Positions 22,080 through 33,119 are shown, counted from the stretch's first letter. The stretch is 64,000 nucleotides of DNA from Varanus komodoensis (GCF_004798865.1 NW_025336259.1:2152408-2216407); one strand, 5' to 3'. Notes: generated by a model not told the origin, from the letters alone. Made by a program: numbers and translations.

Positions 22080-22335
22080 GGAAGTGCATGGAAAGGAGAG
22101 AGAGAGTTGCGTGTCCCTGCATACCGGTAGCTCTGCTCCCCGAAACTCCCCCTGTGGTTTCATGTATAGATGGAAATGCCTAGGGCGATTCCCTGGGGGA
22201 CACCACAGGGCAACGACCGTGGCATCGAAGAGGAACCTTCTAGCGCCGCCTCCTGAGTTCACCTCTGTAAGAAGGACTAGACCGTTCGTGTGACAGGAAA
22301 TGCCAAAGAAGAATACCATGATTGACCACAACAAA
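22080..22335 (-). mobile_element. L2 LINE reverse transcriptase fragment
   Basis: The minus strand spells a worn form of the RT block 'GVPQGS..LFN.YMKPLGE' (visible as CPPGNRPRHFHLYMKPQGEF). This is the palm-domain region of an L2-type RT, far upstream in ORF2 from the 21140-21790 piece. It may be the same insertion. Confidence 0.6.
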
Positions 22336-22375
22336 AGCCACTCCCCTGTTCAGTTCCCAGCGTACATCATCCACC

Positions 22376-22835
22376 TGGCAACTACAGCCATTTCAATCCC
22401 ACAACCAAAGCCAGGCTGGAAATGGCTCTAGATAATCCAACCCATAACCAAAGCCAGGCTGGAAATGGCTCTAGATAATCCAACCCATAACCGAAGCCAG
22501 ATTGGAAATGGCTCTAGATAATCCAACCCATAACCGAAGCCAGATTGGAAATGGCTCTAGATAATCCAACCCACAACCAAAGCCAGGCTGGAAATGGCTC
22601 TAGATAATCCAACCCATAACCGAAGCCCGATTGGAAATGGTTCTAGGTAATCCAACCCATAACCGAAGCCTGATTGGAAATGGCTCTAGATAATCCAACC
22701 CATAACTGAAGCCAGATTGGAAATGGCTCTAGATAATCCAACCCATAACCAAAGCCAGGCTGGAAATGGTTCTAGGTAATCCAACCCATAACCAAAGCCA
22801 AATTGGAAATGGTTCTAGGTAATCCAACTCATGAA
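22376..22835 (+). repeat. 43-bp minisatellite
   Basis: About ten head-to-tail copies of a 43-base unit are seen, each holding 'aatccaacccataacc', 'aagccag(g/a)(c/t)tgg' and 'aaatggctctagat'. Units differ by a few substitutions and keep length. The array lies about 0.9 kb from the LRRC32 signal-peptide exon, directly beyond the L2 RT fragment. Confidence 0.95.
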
Positions 22836-23758
22836 ATATTCTGGATCTGAAAAGCCACCATTCTTCCTTTGCTGAAGATGCTGCTTTCAACCTGGCTGGG
22901 TTCAGGCATGGGGTTCTGTGATCTCTTACAGGTGAGATATGTAAAATACGGTCTGGCTCTTTCTGCCGTATGTATGAATCAGCAGCGGGGTGTTCACCTG
23001 AGGCCAGATTCCATTTCAGGCGAAACATTTGGGGCTGCATTCCAGTTGCCTTCGTGGGCCTGAGCCACAAATACAAAGCCCACCGGCACATTTTTGCTTA
23101 TGTTTCTTACTGCCACCAACCGGCACTTGGCAGAGGGATTTCAACTTTTTTAGAATGGGGAAAAGCTGCGTGGTGGGGCTTGGGGAAGGAGCGTGGCCTG
23201 TAATACCAGTACCATACTGGGGCAGCCAAGATCAAAAGTTGGCACTATTATGGTGCAGAATTAGGAGCAAGAGGCCGTGTTAGGGAGCATCCCGCTAAGG
23301 CTGTAGTCCAGGTTTGCAGCCCTGAATCTGTGGGACGCCCCAGCACCCCGCTGCCCACAGGGTCTTGCTGAAACAAAGGACAGGACTCTGTTGCCTCGGG
23401 ACTCCCTGGAAGAGCTGGCTTTTGGCTACATGCACTTATCACCCCTCCATGAAACTTTCCACCTGAGGATCTTTTCTGAAATCAAATGCCTTCCTCTCCC
23501 GTCCATGCATCAATTCATACCAAAAGGGATGTCCTTCAGAGACGGGGCCCTTTAAAGACACACACGGAGAGAGAAATTTTAGGGTATTTGTGAATCAGGA
23601 TATGCAATTCCGTGTCCTGTGGGTGTGAGCCATGGTTTTCCACGTATCCAGCACCATCCCTGGGCAATGCTTTCCCTGCACTTCCACAAAGTTGTGGAAT
23701 ATACCACATCTTGGTTCTACTCTTGATGCATAAATGTTTTCTTTGCCCAAACTCTTAC
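22836..23758. other. LRRC32: Unassigned intronic stretch next to LRRC32 exon
   Basis: No repeat or exon is recognised. Bases 23751-23758 are the splice donor of the signal-peptide exon on the minus strand (GTAAGAG). Confidence 0.5.
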
Positions 23759-23845
23759 CATTTCGCAGGGTGACACTTCCATGGGCCGATAGGTTGAGAT
23801 GCCAACATTCAGCACCGCCAAAAAGAGTAAAAGGTGGAATTTCAT
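23759..23845 (-). CDS. LRRC32: LRRC32 signal-peptide exon
   Basis: The minus strand reads ATG at 23845 and 29 codons, beginning MKFHLLLFLAVLNVGIS and ending EVSPCEM. A donor GTAAGAG follows. The first 17 or so residues form a classic signal peptide. SPCEM lines up with VPCKM of human GARP and supplies the first cysteine of the LRR N-cap. Joined in phase 0 to the exon ending at 11668 it gives CEM-RNMEAFC, with the same Cys spacing as human CKMVDKKVSC. The exon starts at 23849 after the acceptor 'cccattctacag', so only four bases (AGCC) of 5' UTR precede ATG. A branch-point-like 'ctaac' sits about 24 bases further up. This exon is too short to appear as a long open frame. Confidence 0.93.
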
Positions 23846-23924
23846 GGCTCTGTAGAATGGGAGAAAGAAATCACAGTTAGAGATCAAACCAGGCGATGTT
23901 CAGGACAAGAGGCCCTGAGAGACG

Positions 23925-25087
23925 GACGTGTGGGTGGGATAAATGATTATTTTGCTTCTGTGTTCTCCCCAAAGCAGGGCGGGGGAGATTGACATGGGGG
24001 ATTGGATGAGCCCGCGGATTTAGGGACACAGATTAGAGTCACCTAGAAGTTGAGGGGCTCCTCAGGGCTCTGGATATTACACAGGCGTTGGGCCCTGACG
24101 GGTTACACCTGAGAGAGAGTTGGCAGGGGTTCTCTCACGCCCGCTGGCCTCCATTTTTGAGGCCTCGTGGAGAACGGGTGAGGTTCCAGAGGACTGGAGG
24201 GTGGCGTCAGTGGTCCCAATCTTCAAAAAGGGTAGTAGAAGGGACATGGGGAATTACAGACCTGTTAGCCTTATGTCAATTCTAGGAAAGACAATGGAAG
24301 GGCTCATAATAGTGAGGGATCTAGTAACCCTAGATAGGGAAGGGAGGCTGGCAGCCACACAACACGGATTCCGCAAAAACAGGTCCTGCCAGACGAATCT
24401 TGTGGAATTATATGACACCATTTCGAGGTGGCTAGGTGGAGGGGATGTGGTAGATGTGATCAGCAAGGCCTTTGACAAAGTGCCGCATGATACCCTGGTT
24501 GAGTAATTTGGGAGTTCAGGTTTCTAGATTGAGAGAGGTATTACTGCCAGTCTATACGACTCTGGTGCGCCCGCAATTGGAGTATTGTGCTCAGTTCTGG
24601 GCTCCACATTACAGGAAGGATGTAGCCAGGTTGGAATCAGAGCAACGTAGGGCCACAAGATTGGTGGCCGGATTGCAGGGAAAGCCGTATGAAGCTAGAC
24701 GGAGGGAGCTGGGTCTCTTCAGCCTGGAGAAGAGGAGACTCAGAGGGGATCTGTTGGTGACATACGGGTATGTGAGGGGATGTCACACGGAGGTGGAGAG
24801 AGACCTGTTCTCCCCTGCGGAGGAAGGCAGGACACGCTCCAACGGAGCAAAGCTCAGGGAGCCAAGGCTCCATTTGGATGCCAGGAAGCACTTCCTGACA
24901 GTCAGGACCCCAAGGGTGTGGAATGGGCTTCCCCCAGAGGTGGATGAGGCCCCATCGGTGCAGGTGTTCAAGGATAGGCTGGACATGCACATGGCAGGCA
25001 TGTCATGAGTGGAGCTGACTGGAGCCGGGGGTCAGACTAGATGGCCCAGGAGACCCCTTCTGACTCGCTCTGTTTCTATGTTTCTAT
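23925..25087 (+). mobile_element. CR1 LINE with internal deletion
   Basis: The 5' part reads RT blocks (GEVPEDWRVASVVPIFKKGS, YRPVSL, GFRKNRSCQTNLVE, then DVISKAFDKVPHD). It then jumps to the ORF2 C-terminal part (LLPVYTTLVRPQLEYCAQFW, RRLRGDLLVTYGYVRGC, RVWNGLPPEVDEAPSVQVFK) and the tail 'ctctgtttctatgtttct'. Roughly the middle third of the RT is missing. It is antisense to LRRC32 and starts about 75 bases above the acceptor of the signal-peptide exon. Confidence 0.88.
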
Positions 25088-28000
25088 AAATGCACCCTTA
25101 GGACCGTGTGTATTGCCCAGTTCTGCAATCGCAGCACCCTGTAGCAGGATCTGGTCCCGGGCTCTGAACTCATTCACTCAAGAATCAGAAGAGCGAGGCT
25201 GCGGAAAATGAAGGACCTTCCTCTCTTCCAAACAAGATCCTTTTCCTATCCTGGCTGAGCTCTGGAAACAGAAAATGGTTCTCTGTGTTTTCAGAACAGT
25301 TCACCCAAAACTAGGAAAAAAACGACTCGCTGGGATGGGCTTCTATTGATAAGGGTCTGAGTTATCTCTGTCACTTATAGCAGTTGTGCAACTCCTTCTT
25401 GAGATCCATGTGTGTGGAGTGCGAGCGTCGCTGCAAGGAGAAGGGCAAGTGTGCACAGAATCGTGTTCCTTTAAACAAGCGGCAGACAATTAAAGGGATA
25501 CATCCCTCCAGATGTGGGAGAGCTGCTGTGCCCGGGCATCCCCAACCAGGGGCTCCGGCTTTTTGAGGCAGGTTTCACGAAAACGTGTAGTAATCAAGGG
25601 ACCCTTGCCTCGATGTGCCAATAATGCAATTAAGGGAAGGTTGACTTATCAGCGTAGATACAACTGCTTGACTCAGTGGAAACCAGTTCGCATGTGTATT
25701 TACTTTAAGTTTCTGTGCCTGTAAACTACATTCCTGAAGATTTTTTCTAAGGAGCCAAAGAGTGCATAGCCAGAAACCTCAAAGGAGCAGGGAAGGATGA
25801 GGGGCGGGAGTTGCTCTTAAGTCATCCCGCATCAAGATTTGGAGTTAGGTGATAGTTTTTGCAGGAAGCGGTTGCACTTAACTGTGTGGTGACCGAGTTT
25901 GTGCAAAGCGTGCATCTCTTTCCCACTCCCAATCTCTCTTCTCATCAAACAGGTTTTGCAGGGCATCAAAACCCTGCAAAACTTGAGTGTTGGACAAAAG
26001 AACAGGATGTTTATATGGAGAGCAATGGCTGGCTGAGGGATGGATTGCTTTTTCTATGACCACTGGGGATGTGACCCCTTGGCATCAGGCTGGTCGTTGG
26101 CGTCTCTTCTCTGGGGGGATCTCTCTCCAGTCACTGTTATTTCTGAAATGAGCCAGCAGGTTCTCGGGTGGACGGCAAATGAAGGGCAGCATAAAATGTC
26201 TGCTATTGTTGCCCCAGCAGAAAAGTGGTTCTCGCAGTGCAAGAGCAGAATCCAGCCAGAGTTACACAAGTGCTTGTGTTTGTGCAGTTGGTTAAGCACA
26301 ATGCACAACCCCTTGTGCAATGGTAAAATACAGCAGATGTCACCAGTGGTATTTGAGCTGGCGAAATGAGACTGTTGGATACGGCCCATAATAAAAAGAA
26401 ACAATGAGTGCGATTTATTTGTTTGTGGGATTCATGGCCACAAACAAATAAATGTGTTGTCCCCGATGAGTCCACTGGAAAGGAATTAGGCAAATTCGAG
26501 GAGGAGCGCTCCGTCGTGACTGCTAATTGGTCCCAGACATGGAGCGTTTTCCTGCAAGGGGCTGCCCAGGCGCTTGATTGAGCTAGTCACTGATCAACTA
26601 ACTGGGCCTGGGTTCAAGACCAGAACATTGTACCTCTGAGCAACCAGGTAGCTGAGCAACAGTGGCCCACCAGATCTCCCCTGGGCTTCACCGAGGCCTC
26701 TGGGTGGGCACCGTGAGAAGCAAAACGCTGGCCATCTCTTCTGGCCCAGGAGGGCCCTTTTCACATCTCCGCTTCTCTGTTAGTGCTTGCAAGTTCTGCA
26801 GATTTCGCAGTGGCACGTACTGCGTGACAAGCAGAAAGCCCACATGTTTATAGACCAGGTGCCCCCAGTCTCTTGGGGGTTAGGGGTATGCTTTTCATGT
26901 TGAGAGAGTCATGGGCACTCTCACAAAATGGTCGTCATGGGGACAGGGCTTGCCCATTCACAAAGTGGCCACCATGGTGGGAATGTCTAGTCCCAGAACC
27001 CCCCGTAACCAGAGGAACACCGATGGGATGAAAAGAAAAGCAACCTATGCTCACGAAACCGCTCTAGCACCACAGCCGAGATGCTCAGGGTGGCATGGAG
27101 CTTTGCAGCATCCCAGCCTTTGGGTGTGCAAAATTTAAAGATGAAAACAATGAATTAAAATCTGGAGGTGCGGGGAACCTGGAAGTTGCTGAGTGCACTC
27201 AGGGCCCACATTGGAGGAATCAGCTGTGCACCTTTAGCGCCTGTTCCTACATTCTGCTGAGCACACTTAATTTGGGAAATTGTTCACTCATCAGTAATTG
27301 GTTGTTTGAACACAGCATCAATGGCATTGAAGGAGGCAGCTTTGCAGAAACCAGTTCCTGACTGGGACATGGTTCAGGTGTCAAGAGCTGGGCTTCCAAG
27401 TAAGTCAAGGTCTTTATTATATTAAACCTGACCGGCTAGGCTAGTTTTGTGATACGAATGAAGAGCATTGGAAAAGTCTGTAACAACAGACGCAAGCAAA
27501 GCGAGTACACCGGACACCAGGGGAATGCAGCTCATTGAGGCAAAGTTGCTTCCAAACCAAATATCTCTCCTCCCCATCCAAACCAAAAAGAGCTGGCTCC
27601 ATCCTCAGGGTGGACCAGTCATCCCAAACATCTGGCATTTCTCAGACATCCATTCTCTCAACCTGATGCTACACAGGTTCAAATTCCAGTAAAGATGTTC
27701 TGTGCAGCGAGTCTTGCCTCGGCTTATTCACTAAACTGCCCCACCAAGTTAGAAACTCTCTGGTTCTGAGCCGGGCTTTCTCTGCGTCTTTTAGCCTTGC
27801 CGTTTCAGCGGTGAATTCCAACCCAACCTCTCCTTCCCTTTCTGAATCAGAATCTGAGTAAACAGCCCTTGAAGGGACCCAATCCGTTTACCCAGCAGCC
27901 TGCGCACACCACCTTCAGGCACGCTGGAGGGAAGGTGTGTCAAGCGAGTGTCGTGATGACTGTCACTGAGAAGCCAGTAAAGACCACAGTTCCCATTCTG

Positions 28001-28589
28001 AGCACCAAACAGGAAATAGCTGCGGGAGTCCACAGGACGAGCAATCAGCTAAAGCAGTGATTGCCTGTATCGATAAGCCCCTACATTCCTGCATAAATAG
28101 TTAACAGATGACAGCATTGATCCAAAGAGGTGCACATGGGTTTATTCCTGAATTCTGCCCAAAGTGGAACTGGGGTTTTCAGTTCCCTTTTGGGTGGACC
28201 TTTGTTCAACTATATGAGCAGAGAACATATCAAGAAGGCTATTTAAGTACACACAGGTCTCAGACCATTGCCTACTTTGGTTGATTAAGCATTAGTCTTT
28301 CAAAAGATCGATCCATCTGTTTAAAATACATTTACATATAGTTGAATGGCAAGAAATTCTCAGTGTAAGCACCCTCCCTTCCCCACCTTAAGAAATTGGA
28401 GGAAATCAGAGATGAGAAATATTATAATCCACACCATCTGCCACTTCTTTTAGGAAATATCTCTCTACATATTTACTTAGTCTTCGAGAGAAGGATGAGT
28501 GTCAGAAAGGAAGGAAGCGTGTTCCTGCAACTATCTGCCTTCAGCCATTCAAATTTGTTCCACCAATTCATTAACTGGTTTCCTTAATC
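25088..28589. other. LRRC32: Upstream LRRC32 intron, largely unassigned
   Basis: The stretch is AT-richer and holds no exon that I recognise. It contains a perfect hairpin (26413-26453) and 'gtgcaa/ttgtgc' word clusters near 26230-26330. The open frames are short and lack motifs. Confidence 0.4.
26413..26453. repeat. Perfect 16-bp inverted repeat, 9-base loop
   Basis: ATTTATTTGTTTGTGG (26413-26428) pairs exactly with CCACAAACAAATAAAT (26438-26453). The loop is 'gattcatgg'. Lack of mismatch suggests it is young or maintained. It may be the end of an unrecognised element or a replication slip product. Confidence 0.9.
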
Positions 28590-29365
28590 TCCAGAGACTG
28601 CTACGAACAGTACCTGAAGTTCAAATTTGCACTGACTGCTGGCGAGCTATTGGCCTCCTTCCAGATACAAGTAAGATCTTCTCCAGCGGTGCTTTGTGGG
28701 AGCCCCCACTCAGGGAAAGCATGTGGGGGAACAGGGCCTTTTCTGTAGTGGCACCCTGACTAGGGAACAAGCTGTCCAGAGAGGCTTGCCTGGCACCCAC
28801 ATTATTCTCTTTCCAGCACCAGGGTGTCACACGGAGGTGGGCAGGGACTTGTCCTCCCCTGCAGATGAGGGCAGGACGTGCTCCAACGGAGCCAAGCTCA
28901 GGGAACCAAGGTCCCATTTGGATGCCAGGAAGCACTTCCTGACAGTCAGGACCCCGAGGGTGTGGAATGGGCTTCCACGAGAGGTCGTTGAGGCCCCATC
29001 GGTGCGGGCGTTTAAGGACAGGCTGGACGTGCACATGGTGGGCATGTCGTGAGCAGAGCCGGCTGCAGCTGGGGGTCAGACTAGATTGTCCAGGAGGCCC
29101 CTTCTGACTCGCTCTGTTTCTATGTTTCCTGGGTATTCTCCCAGGAATTTTAGTTTCACGCAGTTTTAGATTTTGCATTGTATCTTGAATAGTCTGGTTC
29201 TGCTGCTAGATTGGACTGTAGTTTCCACTTTTATTTTATAGGGTTGTTTTAACTATTTAAATTTTGTACTGTATTTTATGTTTTAAATTGTTTTCCATTG
29301 TTGTGAACCAGTCGGAGAGCTTTGGCTATTGGGTGGTATAATAATGTGATAAATAAATAAATAAT
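28590..29365 (+). mobile_element. L2-like LINE 3' end split by a CR1 insertion
   Basis: 28590-28825 carries an L2-type ORF2 end (SSGALWEPPLRESMWGNRAF, then VVAP, then LSREACLAP). 29129-29365 carries the matching 3' UTR and tail ('gagagctttggctattgggt', then (ATAA)n). The gap between them is filled by the CR1 piece at 28826-29128. Confidence 0.7.
28826..29128 (+). mobile_element. CR1 LINE 3' end nested in L2-like element
   Basis: It begins at the CR1 C-terminal block (GCHTEVGRDLSSPADEGR) and ends 'ctctgtttctatgtttcc'. It is the same subfamily as the 23925-25087 CR1, with about 300 bases shared nearly word for word. Confidence 0.85.
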
Positions 29366-30384
29366 GAGTAAATTTGATCTCCGAAGAGGAGAGTTCATGG
29401 CATTTGCTGGCAGAAGCCCCCCCCCCCGCCCCACCCAATTTGTCCAAGCCCTGCTTAGAGCCACCTAAACCGGTAGCCAGAGCAGAGTTCCCTTTCAGAC
29501 ATTGCTGAACAAGGGCCAAATTGGGGGGGGGGGGGGCAGAGCCAGCATGGATGACCCTGTCCCCCTTTTAACCCTTCATGTGCCTCTCCTCAATCCCCCA
29601 CCAATCAGTTGCACTGAATGACCCTTTGTTCCTACTGGGAGCAATCCTGTATCACCCTTTCCACCAATATTTCTAGAGCTGTTTGGGGGAACCACAGGAA
29701 ATTTCCACCCCATCCTCCATATCAAGGGTCCCAAATGGCTCGCCACTTCAATTTATCACATTGCATCGCTTAAGCGGTTTTGTAGCTCAGGCCTCTAAAA
29801 TCACAAATATCTAACGAGATGTGCTAAGACCATCCGCACAATCAATCACAATGATTGATTTGCAGAGTGACCTGTACGTGTCTGCGCAGGAGTAAATCTG
29901 CAGAGAACAAGGTAAAGCGCATGGAGGATTGTTGCAGCCAGAACGAAATTGGAAGGAGGGACTGGGTCAGGTGAGCGCAGGGCCGCTTCACACATTATGC
30001 ATGGCTGGCGTGCGCCTCAGGTGAGTTGCGCGTACGGTCATGCATCTTGAATGCGCCATGTTGATTCACCATTTTTAATAGGCCTAGATTGCCTTTTCCT
30101 CCTTTTGTTAAAAAGCCATCGAGGTGGCATGCCAGAAATGTTAAACAAGGAAGACACAAACAGTAAATGGGGAAAGCAGATCATTCAAAGGCCCGAATTG
30201 AAAAGACAACTTGCAAAAGAACCACAGACATGCTTGTCCATTGGTAGTGTGGGCGGATCAGTAGGAAGCTGCAGCTGCCCAGTCCTTGGGAGAATCAGCC
30301 GCCAGGGAGGCTGAGCAGTGAGAATGTCAGGCGGGGTCTTGGCCTCGAGCTCCCGCTTAGCTCCCAAGCTCCCTGCAGACTTGG

Positions 30385-30500
30385 GGCAGATCGTGGACTC
30401 ACAACCTCACCTGCCTCGCAGGGTTGTTGTGAGGATAAAATGGAGAGGAGGATTGCTCAAGCTGCCTTGAGGAAGAAGGTGGGGTGCGAATGCAGGGCAA
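30385..30500 (+). mobile_element. MIR-like CORE-SINE 3' half
   Basis: 'cctgcctcgcagggttgttg' is followed by 'gaggataaaatggagaggag' and 'caagctgccttgagg'. The head is absent. Confidence 0.65.
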
Positions 30501-30589
30501 ATATAGAAAGAAACTGCCCCGTGTGGGCAATTGAGTCCTCAAGAGGACATCCGTGGCAGGTCTTAACAATTGGACTGGAGTGTAACAAG

Positions 30590-30665
30590 CCCCTTGGGTA
30601 GCCAGGCCGTTGGCCATGCTGATGGGATCTGTAGTCCCAAGGGCATCGGGTTGGGGAGGCTGCCA
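30590..30665. repeat. MITE-like half element
   Basis: 'ggccatgctgatgggatctg' with 'tagtcccaagggcatcgggt' matches the right arm of the palindromic family at 2105 and 2808. Confidence 0.45.
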
Positions 30666-30734
30666 AACAGGATAACTCCCCAGGGAGAGACCACAGGGGG
30701 TGTCTCCTTGCTGGAGGTACAGACTCCATCCCAG

Positions 30735-30935
30735 TGAGTCATCCGGGGACTCAGGGGACCCAGGTTCCCCTCCCCACTCAGCCCTGGAGATCACTGGATG
30801 AGCTGGGCCAGCCGCAAACTCTCAGCCCACCCTCCCTCACAGGGTTGTTGTTGCGAGGATAACATGGAGAGGAGGGGAACTTTGTAAGCCGCTTTGAATT
30901 CCTTGCAAGAGGAAGACAAGCGGGGTCTAAATCCA
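30735..30935 (+). mobile_element. MIR-like CORE-SINE
   Basis: The B box in 'acccaggttcccctccccac' is worn. The CORE 'ccaccctccctcacagggtt' and tail 'taagccgctttgaattcctt' are clear. Confidence 0.75.
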
Positions 30936-31579
30936 AAGCAATGATAAAAATCCGGAGGGGTTCAGTATCCAGCACTAACAGTTTGTGACTCCCCTGGATC
31001 TCCCCACGTTCCCCCATCCTCTTTCTCATCAAAAGCAAATTGTTGAAGAAACAAGGAAAGGATGCGGCGATGTGTTTTGACGGAGTGTGCTAGGAGTTTT
31101 CCAGAAAAAACAGCCTAACTCGAGTTTCCTGCCAAGTCATATGCAGTACAGCAGAACAGCCTTCCGCAGAAAGCGTGTCTGTAAGAATCAAGGGGAGTCA
31201 TTCTTATTCGTTCCGGCCAGATTTATTTAGAGCTTTATTTATTTAAAGTCGTAGCCCATTTCCCAGCACATCCCCCTTTTAAAAAGAAGAAAACCCTTCA
31301 GCATGTAACCTGGCTAAATTTCCCAGCTGCAGCACGGATATCTTGTGCATGCTTAGCCCGGATCCTGTCCCACGGGGTTTAGTGGAGCTTTCTCCCAGGT
31401 AAGTGTGTGCGGGGAAGGTCGCACTTCAGCCCCCGACAGGTTCTGGGGGCAAAAGAGCCAAAAACCTGCCAGGCATGTTTGCCGCAAGTAAGTCCTCTTG
31501 AGCCGCATGGAGTTCGCGCTCCAGAACAACCTTTCCCAGCCAGGTGTAGTGAAGATGTGTTGGACTGCAGATCCCATAA

Positions 31580-32850
31580 TCCGCAGGCAACGCAGGGGAA
31601 GACCGCCGTGCACAGAAAAGCAGAGCTTGAAGCACGCGTTAAGCGGCTCCTCGCGGGGGAAGCGGGGCTGGTTTTCCTAGCTGCAGGTCGGTTTGGCCCG
31701 ACTGCGCCCGCAAGATGTTGCTCTGGATTTGGTTTTGGAAAGCAGGCGCAAGAGCCGTTCCTTTAACGGCTGCGGGAAGGCTCCCCAAGACGAGGCAAGG
31801 AATCCTGGCTGATTCCCCCCACCCTTGTTTTCAAACCAGGGAAACAGCTGCTTACATTTCCTTCGCCCATTCCTCGCCTCCGCTCCTGCTCCGTCGAAAA
31901 TAAACCCCCCGCGCCGTGCCTACCTCGTGTGGCGACAAAAGCGGCCGTGTTCAGGTCGCCCGTCTTCTGCGGAGATGTTCCTGCAAGGGAGGCGGAGAGA
32001 AAGTCTCCTGGCGGGGGGCAAGAATCAGCCCCGTCCCGCACCATTCAGGCTGACGGAGGGAGAGGAAGCCAAGAGGAGAGCGACTGCACCAGCGCGGCGG
32101 AGTGGGTGGGCGAAGATCCTCCACGCAGATTGGATTGACTGCATCCCTCGGCGCTCATCCTGACCTCAGTCTGAGGCTCCCGGCTCCCCGCGAAGCACGT
32201 GAGCATCAGCCCCACTCCATGGGTTGCAGATGCGCCGTGTTCCGCTTGCGCTCTCGCTCGCTTCGTCTCCACTCCGGCTGGTTTCCTGGAGCTGCCGTGT
32301 GTGGGTGACTTCTTCTCTCGCCCGAGCAGCCCGAGCATTTCGCTGCGAAAGCCCCCTTTGCCGAGCCGCGTCCAGGCGCAAAGCCACCCTCCCGGACAGG
32401 GCGATCCCGAGCTCGCCCGCGCGCCAGGCGGGCGCAGCCGCCTTCCTCTCCAGCCCCATGGGGTGCGCTGCTCCGCGTGATTTTTCGAGAGGGAAAAATG
32501 CGCAGCCGGAGCAAAAGCAGGGCGGGAAGCCGGGGAAAGGTGCGTCTTTGCAGCGCGAAGCGGCAGAAGGGAAGTCTAACAGCTCCGAGGGCAGCGCTGC
32601 TTTTCTGTGTGAATGGAGGCATCGGTTCTCCCAGGTCCCTGTGCCGAGGGGAGAGGGGCGCGCTTTTGCCATAGTAGCAGACTCTGGGCTCATCCCATGA
32701 AACCGATGGAGGGGCGAACGGAAGAGCGAAAAGGGAGTCCTTGAGGGCGCGTGGCTGAGCTGCGGGATTCACGGCCACAAGGCGGCCGCCCCGGTGGCTG
32801 CGCGTTTGGGTGGCTTCAAAAGGGCGATGGGGTGAATCTGTGCAGGAGAC
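31580..32850 (-). promoter_or_regulatory. LRRC32: CpG-island-like block, probable LRRC32 promoter and exon 1
   Basis: CpG dinucleotides are dense from about 31580 to 32850, unlike the depleted DNA on either side. The block sits upstream of the LRRC32 signal-peptide exon, which has an acceptor only four bases before its ATG and so needs a non-coding exon 1. A good minus-strand donor, CACACGAG followed by GTAGGC, ends a candidate exon 1 at 31924. The transcription start is not visible and no strong TATA box stands out. Long frames here on both strands (for example 32206-32868 minus) are what GC-rich DNA produces. A promoter for an unknown plus-strand transcript is also possible. Confidence 0.55.
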
Positions 32851-32869
32851 CTTGACTACTGGTCCCAAT

Positions 32870-33060
32870 GGCTACAGGCCACCCCGAGTTTCAGCGGCAG
32901 TGTGCAATGTACCCCAGAGGTGGGGGGAACATGTGCATCCATGCTCTGCTTGTGGACTTGGCAAGCGGTTGGCCGCTGAGTGAATGGAACGGCAGAACAG
33001 ATGGACTCTTGGCCGGATCCAGCATTTTCTACGAGAGGAAAAGCCCCGCTGAATCCGATC
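32870..33060 (+). mobile_element. CR1-type LINE 3' fragment
   Basis: 'tggctacaggccacc', 'ctctgcttgtggacttggca' and 'gatggactcttggccggatc' follow the 3' UTR wording of the second CR1 subfamily seen at 38820-39060. Confidence 0.6.
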
Positions 33061-33119
33061 ATCTGGTCCAGCGTTCTGCTCCCCCTGTGTCCAGCCAGTG
33101 GCCTACGGGGCGTCCACAA

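Larger units (their letters stand above)
13600..23758 (-). other. LRRC32: LRRC32 intron between signal-peptide exon and main exon
   Basis: The intron of 10,159 bases has a 5' donor GTAAGAG reading down from 23758 and a 3' acceptor 'ttctgtag' ending at 13600. It is phase 0. It holds MIR-like SINEs, one solo LTR, L2 fragments and a 43-bp minisatellite, all listed separately. The pieces 15531-17825, 18068-20769 and 22836-23758 hold nothing that I can name. Within them, 18100-19800 is GC-rich with C-runs and many chance frames. Confidence 0.9.
29366..31579. other. LRRC32: Upstream LRRC32 intron, mixed repeats
   Basis: C- and G-runs lie at 29419-29427 and 29523-29536. MIR-like pieces lie at 30385-30500 and 30735-30935, and a MITE-like piece at 30590-30665. 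An AT-rich LINE/SINE tail scrap lies at 31215-31260, and a MITE-like scrap near 31530-31590. No exon is recognised. Confidence 0.4.

Noticed and set aside
22376-22835. CRISPR-like array of regular repeats
   Set aside because: The repeats are directly joined without unique spacers, in vertebrate intronic DNA, so it is a minisatellite.
24120-25008. Plus-strand frames as a host reverse-transcriptase-like gene
   Set aside because: They are CR1 ORF2 with a missing middle, in the usual CR1 order and with a CR1 tail.
32206-32868. 220-residue minus-strand frame in the CpG-rich block
   Set aside because: GC-rich DNA has few stop codons. Frames of similar length overlap on the plus strand, and no domain is recognisable.
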